In this document: positions 23,558 through 32,950 of the stretch, piece by piece | How the letters are laid out: each line of letters opens with the position of its first letter | Position numbering within the stretch: the first letter of the stretch is position 1 | Assembly (NCBI GenBank): GCA_003168375.1 | Contig: PMSI01000001.1 | Location: 1,674,001 to 1,738,000, forward strand | Length of the DNA stretch: 64,000 bases | Reading direction: 5' to 3' | Source: Vulcanimicrobiota bacterium | GTDB taxonomy: Bacteria > Vulcanimicrobiota > Vulcanimicrobiia > Vulcanimicrobiales > Vulcanimicrobiaceae | Made by a program: the position numbers and the translations under genes | The notes under the pieces: model-generated | Database searches by the model: none | Told to the model about the DNA's origin: nothing | Seen by the model: only the letters and a program-made list of their open reading frames with translations

Positions 23558-24370
23558 TCAGAGACTCGCGACGATCCCTTCGACCAGACGCGCGACGTTC
23601 TCCGAGCTGCTCGCTGCGGCTGCGAGGACTTCTTCGTGCGACGTCGCTTCGCCGGTGCCGTGGACGTTGGTGATCAGCGAGACGCCGGCGACCTCGCAGC
23701 CGAGCGCGCGCGCGGCGATCGTCTCGAGCACGGTCGACATCCCGACCGCGTCGGCACCGATCGTGCGCAGGTAGCGCGCTTCGGCGGGCGTCTCGTACGT
23801 CGGCCCGACGAGCCCCGCGTAGACGCCCTCGCGCAGTGTGAAGGCGTGCTCCGCCGCGACGCGGCGTGCCGACTCGCGCAGGTGCGGAGCGTACGCATCG
23901 ACCATGTCGACGAACCGCGCGGCCTGCCCGGGCAGCAGTTCCGTGCCGATCAGCGGGCTCGTCCCGGTGAGGTTGAGCTGGTCCGCGATCAGCATCAGGT
24001 CGCCCGCGCGGTAGTCCGGGTTCAGGCCGCCGGCCGCGTTCGTGAGCACGAACGTTTTCGCTCCGGCATGCGCCGCTGCGAGCACGGGATAGATCACCTC
24101 GCCGGCGTGGCGGCCTTCGTAGAGGTGGAAGCGGCCGCTGAACGCGACGACGCGCCGTCCCTGCAGCATCCCGACGTGCGCCTCGCCGGCATGTCCGGCG
24201 ACGCTCGGCAGCGGCATCCCAGCGATCTTCTTGTACGGGATCGTCGCGCCATCGATGCGCTCGCGCAGCACCGCGCCGAAACCCGAGCCGAGCACGATCG
24301 CGCACTCGATCTCGCCGCCGGCTTTCTCGCGCAGGGTGTCCGCGGCGCGTTGGAGACGTTTCTGTTTCAT
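23558..24370 (-). CDS. Purine nucleoside phosphorylase
   Basis: A 270-residue trimeric-type PNP that splits purine (deoxy)nucleosides with phosphate. Motifs are IVLGSGFGAVL (phosphate site), SGRFHLYEGR, NAAGGLNPDYRAGDLM, GLVGPTYETPAEARYL (base site) and GADAVGMSTVLETIAA, followed by LITNVHG, where the Asn selects guanine/hypoxanthine. It is the final gene of the rqcP-to-pnp minus-strand run and overlaps the gpmI stop by 4 bp. It makes sugar 1-phosphates that can feed lower glycolysis through phosphopentomutase and aldolase. Confidence 0.93.
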   Translation of the reverse strand: MKQKRLQRAADTLREKAGGEIECAIVLGSGFGAVLRERIDGATIPYKKIAGMPLPSVAGHAGEAHVGMLQGRRVVAFSGRFHLYEGRHAGEVIYPVLAAAHAGAKTFVLTNAAGGLNPDYRAGDLMLIADQLNLTGTSPLIGTELLPGQAARFVDMVDAYAPHLRESARRVAAEHAFTLREGVYAGLVGPTYETPAEARYLRTIGADAVGMSTVLETIAARALGCEVAGVSLITNVHGTGEATSHEEVLAAAASSSENVARLVEGIVASL

Positions 24371-25941
24371 GATACCGCCGGTGGGGTGACGATTCCGGGG
24401 CCGGGTGCGGCGACGGGGGCGAGCAGGTTGGCGCCGGTCATCTCGAGCGGGACGTCGAGCCCCAGGAGCGGGAGCAGCGTCGGCGCGACGTCGCCCAGGC
24501 AGCCTTCGCCGATGAACGCTCCGAGCGGCTGCTCCGAGACCAGCACCAGCGGCACCGGGTTCGTCGTGTGCGCCGTCAGCGGATTGCCCTGCTCGTCGAT
24601 TTTCTCTTCCGCGTTGCCGTGGTCGGAGGTGATCGCCAGGATCCCGCCGGCGTTCAGCACCGCCTGCTCGAGGCGTCCCAGCGCGACGTCCAGCGTCTCG
24701 AGCGCCGAGATCGTCGCATCCCAGACGCCGGTATGGCCGACCATGTCGGCGTTCGCATAGTTCATCACGATCACGTCGTGCCGCCGGCGCGCGAGATCTT
24801 CCACCGCGGCGATCGTAATGTCGTTGGCCGACATCTCCGGCGCGAGATCGTACGTCGCGACCGCGCGGTTGGACGGGATCAGGATGCGGTCCTCGCCGGG
24901 AAACACCTCTTCACGTCCGCCGTTGAAGAAGTAGGTCACGTGCGCGTACTTTTCGGTCTCCGCGAGACGCAGTTGCGTGAGCCCGGCGTTCGCTACGATT
25001 TCGCCGAACACGTGATACTGCGGACGCGGCCCGAACAGCACGGGGTTCGGGAAGTGCTCCTCGTAGCGCGTCATCGTCGCGAACACGAAGTCGAGGTAGT
25101 GGTGGGCCGGGAAGCCGTCGAAGGCGGGATCGCTGAAGGCGAGCGTGAGCTCGCGCGCGCGGTCGGGCCGGAAGTTGAAGAAGATGCAGGCGTCACCGTC
25201 GTTTACCGGACGCGGGTCGCCGACGATCGTCGGCAGCACGAACTCGTCGGTCTCGCCACGGTCGTAGGCCGCCTTGAGAGCCTCTTGTGAGGTCGGAAAG
25301 CGATACTCCGCGTCGGCCTTGGCGAGCGCGTCGTACGCTTTGCGTGCGCGCTCCCAGCGCTTGTCGCGGTCCATCGCGTAGTACCGCCCGCAGATCGTCG
25401 CGATCGCGCCGGTGCGGTCGCGCAGCGCGAGGTGCCGCTCGAGCCGCGCCAAGTACGTCGCCGCCGAGCTGGGCGGCGTGTCGCGCCCGTCCAGAAAGGC
25501 GTCGATCGCGAGCGCGGCCCCGGAGGCTGCGATCACGTCGATCAGCGCCTCGACGTGATCGAGCGAGCTGTGCACTTTCCCGTCGCTGACCAGCCCCATG
25601 AGGTGCAATCTCCCGCCGGTCCGATGCACGTGCTCGATGCACGCGCGCAGCGTCTTGTTCTGCCCGAACGTGCCGCTTGCGATCTCTTCGTTGATCACGA
25701 CGACGCCTTGCGGAACGACGCGTCCGCTGCCGATGTTGATGTGGCCGACCTCGCTGTTCCCCATCACGCCCTTCGGCAGGCCGACCGCCTCGCCGCTCGC
25801 TTCCAACAGCGTGTTCGGATACCGCTCGACGATGCGCGTCCAGTTGGGGAGATCTGCGGCGCGGATCGCGTTGCCGCGTACCTCGGTGGTGCTGCCCCAG
25901 CCGTCGAGAATCGCCAGCACGAACGGGCGGCGGCGCGTCAC
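24367..25941 (-). CDS. gpmI: 2,3-bisphosphoglycerate-independent phosphoglycerate mutase
   Basis: A 524-residue iPGM converting 3- to 2-phosphoglycerate through a phosphoserine. Features are LAILDGWGSTTEVRGNAI (metal Asp), GVMGNSEVGHINIGSGR with the catalytic Ser, DAFLDGRDTPPSSA, the FNFRPDRARELT segment, and the C-terminal NYANADMVGHTG and ITSDHGNAEEKID metal sites. The length matches the family (510-525). Both ends overlap neighbours by 4 bp. The usual neighbour eno is not in the window. Confidence 0.95.
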   Translation of the reverse strand: MTRRRPFVLAILDGWGSTTEVRGNAIRAADLPNWTRIVERYPNTLLEASGEAVGLPKGVMGNSEVGHINIGSGRVVPQGVVVINEEIASGTFGQNKTLRACIEHVHRTGGRLHLMGLVSDGKVHSSLDHVEALIDVIAASGAALAIDAFLDGRDTPPSSAATYLARLERHLALRDRTGAIATICGRYYAMDRDKRWERARKAYDALAKADAEYRFPTSQEALKAAYDRGETDEFVLPTIVGDPRPVNDGDACIFFNFRPDRARELTLAFSDPAFDGFPAHHYLDFVFATMTRYEEHFPNPVLFGPRPQYHVFGEIVANAGLTQLRLAETEKYAHVTYFFNGGREEVFPGEDRILIPSNRAVATYDLAPEMSANDITIAAVEDLARRRHDVIVMNYANADMVGHTGVWDATISALETLDVALGRLEQAVLNAGGILAITSDHGNAEEKIDEQGNPLTAHTTNPVPLVLVSEQPLGAFIGEGCLGDVAPTLLPLLGLDVPLEMTGANLLAPVAAPGPGIVTPPAVS

Positions 25942-26696
25942 GCGAGCACTCCTTTGCGCGCCCCTTCGAGCAGCGCGGCGAACGAGGCAGGATCGAGGCT
26001 TGCGCCTCCGACGAGACCGCCGTCGATGTTGGGCTGTTGCACGTACGCGGTCACGTTCTCCGCTTTCATGCTGCCGCCGTAGAGCAGCCGGCAGTTCGCG
26101 AGGCCGTCGACCGCGGCGCGGATCTCGCCCATGATGTGGTTCGCTTCGTCCGGCGAGTCGGCGTTACCGGTCCCAATCGCCCAGATCGGCTCGTACGCGA
26201 CGACGCAGCGCGCGACGTGCGCCGGCGGCATCCCCTCGAACGCGGCACGAACCTGCGCGCACACCTTGTCGCGCGCTAGCCCGGCGGCGTGCTCGCCTTC
26301 CGTCTCGCCGACCGCGACGATCGGCGTGATGCCGTGCGCCAGCGCGGCCAGCGCCTTCTCGTTGACGCGCTCGTCGAGCTCGCCGAACATCGCGCGGCGC
26401 TCGGAGTGGCCGATCACCACCCACGTGACGCCGCACTCGACCAGCATCCCGGGTGCGATCTCGCCGGTGAACGCCCCGGCCTCGGCCCAGCCCACGTTCT
26501 GCGCGCCGAGCCCGACCTCCGAACCGGCGAGCGCGTCGTGCGCCGCGCACAGCGCGGTGAACGGCGGGCAGATCACCGCGTCCACCGCCGCCAGCGGCAG
26601 GGTCCGCGCCCGCAGGTCCCCGATGAACGCACGCGTCTCAGCCACCGTCTTGTGCATCTTCCAGTTCCCGACGATCAGCGGCTTGCGAGGTCTCAC
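25938..26696 (-). CDS. tpiA: Triosephosphate isomerase
   Basis: A 252-residue TIM barrel interconverting dihydroxyacetone phosphate and glyceraldehyde 3-phosphate. The active-site residues are all present: Lys in GNWKMHK, His in VIGHSERR and Glu in [12 protein letters not shown], and the phosphate-binding end [12 protein letters not shown] and [10 protein letters not shown]. Overlaps of 4 bp with pgk and gpmI show a tightly coupled glycolytic operon. Confidence 0.96.
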   Translation of the reverse strand: MRPRKPLIVGNWKMHKTVAETRAFIGDLRARTLPLAAVDAVICPPFTALCAAHDALAGSEVGLGAQNVGWAEAGAFTGEIAPGMLVECGVTWVVIGHSERRAMFGELDERVNEKALAALAHGITPIVAVGETEGEHAAGLARDKVCAQVRAAFEGMPPAHVARCVVAYEPIWAIGTGNADSPDEANHIMGEIRAAVDGLANCRLLYGGSMKAENVTAYVQQPNIDGGLVGGASLDPASFAALLEGARKGVLA

Positions 26697-27877
26697 GGGC
26701 GCTCCAATGCGGCGACGCCCGGCAGGGTTTTGCCTTCGAGGAACTCGAGGGTGGCGCCGCCGCCGGTCGAGACGTGCGTCATCGCGTCGGCGAAGCCGAG
26801 CGCGTGGGCGGCGGCCGCCGCGTCACCGCCGCCGACGACGCTCGTCGCGCCGTGCCGCGTCGCGTCAGCGATCGCTTCGCCGACGACGCGCGTACCGTTC
26901 TGGTACGCCGCCTTTTCGTAGACGCCCATCGGCCCGTTGAAGACGATCGTCTTCGCGCCCCGCAGCACCGCGGCGTAGGCGCGGGCGCTCTCGGGGCCGA
27001 TGTCGAGGATCATCCCGTCGCCGACCTGCGAGACCGCGACGATGCGCGCGGTATCGTCGGCGTCGAACGTGTCGGCGACGACCGCGTCGGCCGGAAGGTG
27101 GAGCGCCACGTTCTGCGCGCCGGCGAGGCCGAGAATCTTCGTCGCAGGGCCCAGGTCGGGATCGCGCAGCGACGTGCCGACGTCGATCCCTTGCGCAGCC
27201 AGGAACGTGTTCGCCATCCCACCGCCGATCACGAACGCGTCGACCTTCGCCAGCAGGTGCTCGAAGACGCCGACCTTGTCGGCGACCTTCGCGCCGCCGA
27301 TCGCGCAGACGAACGGATGCACGGGATGGTCGGTCAAGCGCGCCAATGCCGCGAGCTCCGCCTCCATCAGGAAGCCGGCGTACGCGGGGAGATACGACGC
27401 GACGCCGGTGGTCGAGGCGTGCGCGCGGTGCGCCGTCCCGAAGGCGTCGTTCACGTACAGGTCGCCCGACTTTGCGAGCTCGCGCGCAAACGCGGGATCG
27501 TTGGCCTCTTCCTCGGGGTGAAAGCGCACGTTCTCGAACAGCGCGAACCCACCGTCGGGCAGCGCCTTCGATGCGGCGATCGCCGCTTCACCGACGCAGT
27601 CGTCGACGAAGCGAACCTCGCTCCCCAGCAGCTCCGTGAGCCGAGCGGCGATCGGGCGCAGCGAATACCTCGGATTCGGCTTGCCGTCCGGGCGGCCGAG
27701 GTGCGAGAGGATCACCGTCTTCGCACCCCGTTCGCGCAGCCAGTGCAGCGTCGGCAGCGCGGCGTCGATCCGGGTCGCATCGGCGATCGCGCCGTCCTTC
27801 ATCGGGACGTTGAGGTCCTCGCGCAGCAGGACGCGCTTCCCGCTCACGGCGGCGTCGCTCACGCTCTTGAAGTGCAT
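26693..27877 (-). CDS. pgk: Phosphoglycerate kinase
   Basis: A 394-residue enzyme making ATP and 3-phosphoglycerate from 1,3-bisphosphoglycerate. Recognisable stretches are [72 protein letters not shown] and the C-terminal [33 protein letters not shown]. The gene sits 7 bp after the NRDE gene and overlaps tpiA. Start [15 protein letters not shown] is the normal N-terminus. Confidence 0.96.
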   Translation of the reverse strand: MHFKSVSDAAVSGKRVLLREDLNVPMKDGAIADATRIDAALPTLHWLRERGAKTVILSHLGRPDGKPNPRYSLRPIAARLTELLGSEVRFVDDCVGEAAIAASKALPDGGFALFENVRFHPEEEANDPAFARELAKSGDLYVNDAFGTAHRAHASTTGVASYLPAYAGFLMEAELAALARLTDHPVHPFVCAIGGAKVADKVGVFEHLLAKVDAFVIGGGMANTFLAAQGIDVGTSLRDPDLGPATKILGLAGAQNVALHLPADAVVADTFDADDTARIVAVSQVGDGMILDIGPESARAYAAVLRGAKTIVFNGPMGVYEKAAYQNGTRVVGEAIADATRHGATSVVGGGDAAAAAHALGFADAMTHVSTGGGATLEFLEGKTLPGVAALERP

Positions 27878-27884
27878 ACCGCGG

Positions 27885-28646
27885 CTACCGTTCGACCTCG
27901 CCGCCGCGATCCCACGGCGCCGCGATGCGGAGGTACGGTGCGCTGGTCGGCGGCCCGGCCGCGAAGAGCAGGACCGGGCTTGCCTGCGGCGCGGCCGGGA
28001 GCGCCAGCAGCGAGCTGCAGACGGTTCCGAACGCCTGTGCGGTCACGACCGTCATCGCGCGGTGCGGGTCGTCCTCGTCGGCGTGCCGCAGCAGCTCGGT
28101 CCAGCTCGTCCAGTCATCGGCGCCAGGATCGGGCGGGGCCGCGTCGCGGAACGCCGGAAAGTGGCTGGCGTAGCGCGGCGATGCCGCGATGTCGACGCCG
28201 TCCGGCGTCACCATGTGGTGCCCGGGCGGGAGCTCGTCGACGCGAATCGCGCGCTCGTCGCTGCTCACCGCGAACGCTGCGCTGCGGTCCGCGACCAGCA
28301 GCGTGAAGCCGCGATAGCGCACGGCATCGAGCGCACCGATCGCTTTCGCCGCACCGTGCGCGTCGCGCTCGCGCAGCGCGCGCATGACAAGCCCGCCGCG
28401 ACTCGCCTTTCCCTCGAGCGGTCCGAGCCGGTCCATCCCGTTCACGATCGTCGCGACCACGCCGTCGTCGTTCACGCCGAACCAGCTGCCGCCGCCGAGC
28501 ACGTCGCGCCCCGCAACGACGCTCGGCTCGTCCGCCCAGTACCGTCCCGGCGGCAGGAAGGCGCGGTCGAGCCGCTCGTCGCGGTTCGCTCCGATCAGCA
28601 GCGGCCAGCGATCGCCCGGGCGCAGCAGCAGCAACACCGTACACAT
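27885..28646 (-). CDS. NRDE (TANGO2-like) family protein
   Basis: A 253-residue protein named for its N-terminal motif. It starts MCTVLLLLRPGDRWPLLIGANRDERLDR, with Cys2 as a potential N-terminal nucleophile after Met removal (Ntn-hydrolase-like fold). GRDVLGGGSWFGVNDDGVVATIVN and SRGGLVMRAL follow. TANGO2 homologues are tied to heme or lipid trafficking and stress in other organisms, and the bacterial role is not settled. The gene is embedded in the glycolytic operon between the S9 peptidase and pgk. Confidence 0.85.
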   Translation of the reverse strand: MCTVLLLLRPGDRWPLLIGANRDERLDRAFLPPGRYWADEPSVVAGRDVLGGGSWFGVNDDGVVATIVNGMDRLGPLEGKASRGGLVMRALRERDAHGAAKAIGALDAVRYRGFTLLVADRSAAFAVSSDERAIRVDELPPGHHMVTPDGVDIAASPRYASHFPAFRDAAPPDPGADDWTSWTELLRHADEDDPHRAMTVVTAQAFGTVCSSLLALPAAPQASPVLLFAAGPPTSAPYLRIAAPWDRGGEVER

Positions 28647-28663
28647 GTGCTAGCTCAGCGTGC

Positions 28664-30670
28664 TCACTGCAGGTGGCGTGCGAAGTACTCCATCCAGCGG
28701 CCGAAGACGTCGGCGGTTCGGACCGGATCGGTCGGGAAATGCCCGTTGACCGGATACGCGAAGAACGTCGCGTCCTTGCCGTTGTCGCGCAGCGCGCGGT
28801 AGTACATCGACGAGGTCGCGAACGGATCGCGGTTGTCGCCGACGTCGGAGACGATCAGCACCGGCGTCGTGACGTCGTGGACGTACGAGATCGCCGACGC
28901 GCGCCGGTATTCCGCCGCGTTGTTGCCGACGAACGGCGAGCCGTGGAAGAGCGCCGCATCAGAGGCAGGGTCGTCGGCGGTGCCGTAGTCGGTCGCCCAG
29001 TCGTTCACCGACGCGCCGGAGAACGCGGCGCGCCAGAAGTGATACTTCGAGATCATCCACGCGGTCATGATCCCGCCGTAGCTCCAGCCGCCGACGACGA
29101 TCCGGCGCTCGTCGACGATCCCGCGTGCCCGCACCGCGTCGAGCGCGCCGATGATGTCCTTCCCGGGGCCGTCCTCGGGGTCGTACAGCACGCCGCGCTG
29201 GTAGGCGAGACCGAGGTTGTCGCTGCCGCGATAGTTCGGTTCGAGGACGAGCCACCCGCGCGCCGCCATGATCTGCACCTGACGGCTGAACTGCCGGGTC
29301 GATGCGGAGGTCGGGCCGCCGTGGATGTGCACGACCAGCGGGTACTTGCGTCCGGCGACGTAGCCGGGCGGAAACGTCAGCACCGCATCGCCCCGCGGCC
29401 CGAGCGAGGTCGGATACGCGATCGTCTCGGCCGTCCCGAGCTCGAGCGCGGCGACGACGGCGTTGTAGTCGGTGAGCTTCACCGGCAGGCCGTTCGGCGC
29501 GCGGTAGTACAGCTCGGCGGGCTGCTTCGTCGCCGTCGCGACGAACACCATCGCGCCGTCTCGCGCGATCGCCCCGTCGAGCGCGGAGCTGATGTTGAGA
29601 TCGCCCAGGTCGATGCGCGCCGGTGAAGCGGCGAGCGGTGCGCGCACGAGCGCCGTGGACGTTCCGTCGTGCGCCGTGAACAGGATCGCGCTCGAATCCG
29701 GCAGCCAGGTGAGGTCGTGGACCGCCCGGTCGTACGGCTGCGAGAGCGCCGCACCGCTGCCGCCGCCGGGCGTCGTGACCCACCCTTCGGTCAGCGTGAT
29801 CTGGTTGTCGTCGGCCGAGTGGGTGTAGGCCAAGTGCTTGCCGTCGGGCGAGAAGCGCGGTCCGGACTCGTGCGCGGCGTGCGTCGTCGCCAGGCTCAGC
29901 GTTCCGCTCGCGACGTCGACCAGCTCGACGTGCGCGCGATCGGCGTCGTTCAGCACCGCGTTGGGCGCGAGCACGAACGCGATCGTCTTTCCGTCGGGCG
30001 ACCACGAGAGCGTCGACTGCGCTTCCCCGGTCGCGACGCTCGGCTCGCCCGCGGTTAGCGCGCGCGCCTTACTCGCGCCGTCGGCATCGATGACGAACAG
30101 GTGGACGGGACGCGGTGCGGTGCGGGTGGTGATCGGCGTGTTGCCGACGACGAAGCCGTCGCGGAAGCGCTCGGCGCCGGTCTTCTTCGGCAGCGCGTCG
30201 GTCGCGGCGTACGCGATCGCCCCGCCGTCAGGACGCCACGCGAACTGCTCGACGCCTTCGGGCGCTTTCGTGACCGGCCGCGCGTCGCCGCCGTCCATCG
30301 GCAGGACGAACACCTGCGCGTGCGCGTCGGCTCCGGTCCCTTCCGAGGCGATGAACGCGAGCTTCGTGCCGTCCGGTGACCAGCGCGGGTCGGTGAGGCC
30401 CTTGCGGTCGTACGTCAGCGCGCGACGGGCGTGCGTGGCGAGGTCGACGACGTCGAGCTCGCGGTCGTTGCGGTCTTCGTTCCAGTTGACGCGCGAGACG
30501 ACCACGACCGCCCGTTTTCCGTCGGGCGAGATCGCCGGCGAGCTCAGCCCGACCAGCTTTCGCAGGTCGTCCAGCTGCATGGTGCGCGCAACGGCGGGAG
30601 CGCTCACGCACGTCGCCGACGCGAAGACCGCGGCGGCGACGGGGACGGCGGTGAAGAAGCCGTGCTTCAC
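28664..30670 (-). CDS. Exported S9 family prolyl oligopeptidase
   Basis: A 668-residue serine peptidase. I chose GTG 30670, which overlaps the gap stop (GTGA) and starts a signal peptide (VKHGFFTAVPVAAAVFASATCVSAPAVA); the longer upstream frame has no ribosome site. An N-terminal TolB-like beta-propeller (SPAISPDGKRAVVVVS, DPRWSPDGTKLAFIASEG, GPRFSPDGKHLAYTHSAD) precedes an alpha/beta-hydrolase with GGWSYGGIMTAW (catalytic Ser), VSDVGDNRDPF (Asp) and the His in YPVNGHFP. It would degrade peptides in the periplasm. It interrupts an otherwise glycolytic gene order. Confidence 0.9.
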   Translation of the reverse strand: MKHGFFTAVPVAAAVFASATCVSAPAVARTMQLDDLRKLVGLSSPAISPDGKRAVVVVSRVNWNEDRNDRELDVVDLATHARRALTYDRKGLTDPRWSPDGTKLAFIASEGTGADAHAQVFVLPMDGGDARPVTKAPEGVEQFAWRPDGGAIAYAATDALPKKTGAERFRDGFVVGNTPITTRTAPRPVHLFVIDADGASKARALTAGEPSVATGEAQSTLSWSPDGKTIAFVLAPNAVLNDADRAHVELVDVASGTLSLATTHAAHESGPRFSPDGKHLAYTHSADDNQITLTEGWVTTPGGGSGAALSQPYDRAVHDLTWLPDSSAILFTAHDGTSTALVRAPLAASPARIDLGDLNISSALDGAIARDGAMVFVATATKQPAELYYRAPNGLPVKLTDYNAVVAALELGTAETIAYPTSLGPRGDAVLTFPPGYVAGRKYPLVVHIHGGPTSASTRQFSRQVQIMAARGWLVLEPNYRGSDNLGLAYQRGVLYDPEDGPGKDIIGALDAVRARGIVDERRIVVGGWSYGGIMTAWMISKYHFWRAAFSGASVNDWATDYGTADDPASDAALFHGSPFVGNNAAEYRRASAISYVHDVTTPVLIVSDVGDNRDPFATSSMYYRALRDNGKDATFFAYPVNGHFPTDPVRTADVFGRWMEYFARHLQ

Positions 30671-31683
30671 GCGACGGTGGTCGGGATCTTCGAGGCGACC
30701 ATCTGGGTGAGGTCGGCGAGGCGGCACGAGTACCCCCACTCGTTGTCGTACCAGGCGGCGATCTGGATCAAATCGCCGTTCGCGTTCGTCAGCTTACCGT
30801 CGATGATCGAGCTGTGCGGGTTGTGCTTGAAATCACTGGAGACGAGCTCTTCCTCCGTGTACTCGACGTAGTTCTTGAGGCCGTTCTCCGCCGCGCCGCG
30901 CAGAATCGCGTTGAGCTCGCCGCGCGTTGTCGCCTTCTTCGTCTGCACGACTAGGTACACCATCGAGACGGTCGGCGTCGGGACGCGCAGCGCGAAGCCG
31001 TCGAACGTCCCCTCGACCTCGGGGATCGTCAGGTACAGCGCTTTGGCGGCACCGGTCGAGGTCGGGATGATGTTGGTCGCCGCGTTGCGCGCGCGGCGCA
31101 GATCCTTGTGCGGCGCATCGAGGATGTTCTGGTCGTTGGTGTACGAGTGGATCGTGCACATGAAGCCCTTGACCCAGCCGAGGCTGTCGACGATCGGCTT
31201 CACCGCCGTCGCAAGACAGTTCGTCGTGCACGACGCGTTCGAGATGACGTGGTGTTTGACGGGATCGTACATCGCGTCGTTCACGCCCAGCACCAGCGTC
31301 ACGTCCTCGCCCTTGGCGGGCGCCGAGATGATGACTTTCTTCGCCCCGCCGCCGTCGATGTGCGCGCGCGCTTTCGCGGCGTCGGTGAAGAGCCCGGTCG
31401 ACTCGATCACGATCTCGACGCCGAGATCGCGCCACGGCAGCTTGCCCGGGTCGCGCTCGGCGAGGACCTTGATCGTCTTGCCGTCGATCGAGATCGCGCC
31501 GGCGTCCGCGGTAACGTTCCCCGCGTACGTTCCGTAGTTCGAGTCGTACTTGAACAGGTGAGCGCACTCGGCGGCGCTGGTGAGGTCGTTGACGGCGGCG
31601 ATCTCGACGCCGGGATACCGCTCGAGGAGAGCCTTCGTGAAGTTGCGGCCGATCCGGCCGAACCCGTTGATACCGATGCGCAT
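30667..31683 (-). CDS. gap: Glyceraldehyde-3-phosphate dehydrogenase, type I
   Basis: A 338-residue GAPDH using NAD(P) and phosphate. It has the Rossmann start MRIGINGFGRIGRNFTKALL, SNASCTTNCLATAVKPI with the catalytic Cys, HSYTNDQNILDAPHKDLRRARNAA with the catalytic His region, and the C-terminal WYDNEWGYSCRLADL. Length and motifs are standard. It is separated by 12 bp from whiA upstream, and its stop overlaps the S9 peptidase start. Confidence 0.96.
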   Translation of the reverse strand: MRIGINGFGRIGRNFTKALLERYPGVEIAAVNDLTSAAECAHLFKYDSNYGTYAGNVTADAGAISIDGKTIKVLAERDPGKLPWRDLGVEIVIESTGLFTDAAKARAHIDGGGAKKVIISAPAKGEDVTLVLGVNDAMYDPVKHHVISNASCTTNCLATAVKPIVDSLGWVKGFMCTIHSYTNDQNILDAPHKDLRRARNAATNIIPTSTGAAKALYLTIPEVEGTFDGFALRVPTPTVSMVYLVVQTKKATTRGELNAILRGAAENGLKNYVEYTEEELVSSDFKHNPHSSIIDGKLTNANGDLIQIAAWYDNEWGYSCRLADLTQMVASKIPTTVA

Positions 31684-31695
31684 AGCCTGTTCGCT

Positions 31696-32595
31696 TTAGG
31701 CGAACGAAACTTCAGGCTCCTCTCGGCCGCCGCGCAGCCGCTTGACGAGCCGCATCAACGAGGCCAGGCGGCCGTTGATGGTGGCCTTCCCGACCGGCGG
31801 GTTGCAGCGGCGCCCGAGCTCCGCCAGGGTCTCGTCGGGGTGCGAGAGGCGGAGCTGGGCGGCCTCGCGGAGGGCCGGCGAGAGGTTCCGCAGGCCGTAG
31901 GCGTCGGCCAGGTACTGAATCGCCTCGCGCTGCGCCGCGGCCGCCGAGGCCGCTCGCACGACGTTGGCCGCTTCGGTGTTGACCAGCCGGTGGATGCGGT
32001 TCTTCGTCTCCTTGACCGCGCGGACGTCCTCGAGGTGGAAGACCGCGCCTGACGCACCGATCGCGCCGAGCACCGTGACGATCGCGTCCAGGCCCTTGAG
32101 GTAGACCACACGCCGTCCCTTGCGCAGCATCGTGCGCGGCTCGATCCCCTCGGCCGCGAGCAGGCCGCCGATGCGGTGCGCGCGCGCGTCGTCGGCGGTG
32201 ACGAACTCCAGGTGGTAGCCGTGCTGCGGCGCGGCGACCGAGCCGGCGCACAGGAACGCCGCGCGCAGCTCGGCGCGCCGCTCGAGGCGGCGGCGCGGCT
32301 TCGGGGGCGCCGCAGCCGGTAGTGGTCCCAGGTCGATCTCGAACGTCGTCGCCTTGTAGAGCCGCTGGTCGTGCCCGCGCCGGACCGGCGAGGCGGCGCG
32401 CTGCTCTTCGAACAGCGTCCGGGCCAGGCGCGCGACGGCCGGCCGCCGCGTGCGGAACACGAGCTCGCCGGCGACCTCGACGCCGCCGTAGTAGGCGAGG
32501 CCGTTCCGCAGCGCCAACCGCGCACCGGGATCGGCCGGGACGTCGCGTGCGACCGCATCTTTCGCATCGGCCGACAACCTCGAGCGTTCGGGCAT
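31696..32595 (-). CDS. whiA: DNA-binding regulator WhiA
   Basis: A 299-residue WhiA. The N-terminal part has the degenerate LAGLIDADG-like fold (ALRNGLAYYGGVEVAGELVF, RAELRAAFLCAGSVAAPQHGYHLEFV, MLRKGRRVVYLKGLDAIVTVL). The C-terminal HTH contains PALREAAQLRLSHPDETLAELGRRCNPPVGKATINGRLASLM. In Actinobacteria WhiA drives sporulation septation, and in Bacillus it affects division and metabolism. Here it lies 2 bp after rqcP and directly before gap. No rapZ or yvcK lies with it, unlike the usual rapZ-yvcK-whiA cluster. Confidence 0.92.
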   Translation of the reverse strand: MPERSRLSADAKDAVARDVPADPGARLALRNGLAYYGGVEVAGELVFRTRRPAVARLARTLFEEQRAASPVRRGHDQRLYKATTFEIDLGPLPAAAPPKPRRRLERRAELRAAFLCAGSVAAPQHGYHLEFVTADDARAHRIGGLLAAEGIEPRTMLRKGRRVVYLKGLDAIVTVLGAIGASGAVFHLEDVRAVKETKNRIHRLVNTEAANVVRAASAAAAQREAIQYLADAYGLRNLSPALREAAQLRLSHPDETLAELGRRCNPPVGKATINGRLASLMRLVKRLRGGREEPEVSFA

Positions 32596-32597
32596 CG

Positions 32598-32876
32598 TCA
32601 GCGGAGCCAGTCGACGGGGTCGTCTTTGCGTTCGTCGACGATCTCGTACAGGTCAGCCGGCTTCAGCGAGGGCACCACGCGCTCCGGAACCATCAGCACC
32701 CGCACGGTGAGGAACTTGGTGCGGTAGTGGATGACGAGCACGTCGCCGGATTTCACCTCGTAGCCGGGCTTGAGCGGACGCGCGTCCTTGGTGATCCGCC
32801 CGGCCTCGATCCCGTCCTTCGCTTCGGCACGCCTCTTCGCCAGCCGCGAGACCTTCAAGTACTTGTCGAGCCGCAT
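32598..32876 (-). CDS. RqcP/Hsp15-like S4 RNA-binding protein
   Basis: A 92-residue protein with an S4 domain from the first residue (MRLDKYLKVSRLAKRRAEAKDGIEAGRI, then VKSGDVLVIHYRTKFLTVRVL) and a short acidic tail. RqcP binds stalled 50S ribosomes and helps RqcH add C-terminal tails during ribosome quality control. The size and N-terminal placement of S4 fit RqcP (about 85-95 residues) better than Hsp15. It is the first gene of the run to pnp; the 74 bp to the divergent gene at 32951 should carry its promoter. Confidence 0.85.
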   Translation of the reverse strand: MRLDKYLKVSRLAKRRAEAKDGIEAGRITKDARPLKPGYEVKSGDVLVIHYRTKFLTVRVLMVPERVVPSLKPADLYEIVDERKDDPVDWLR

Positions 32877-32950
32877 CTGGCCGGTCGATTCGCGCGGCAG
32901 GGGCGCCGGACCGCTCCGCGAACGCCGCGCCCGTCGAGGGGGGAAAGACG

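Noticed and set aside
26774-28306. A 510-residue plus-strand open frame opposite pgk and the NRDE gene
   Set aside because: It spans two conserved minus-strand genes and has shadow composition (Arg/Asp/Val-rich); Pgk motifs on the other strand are unambiguous.
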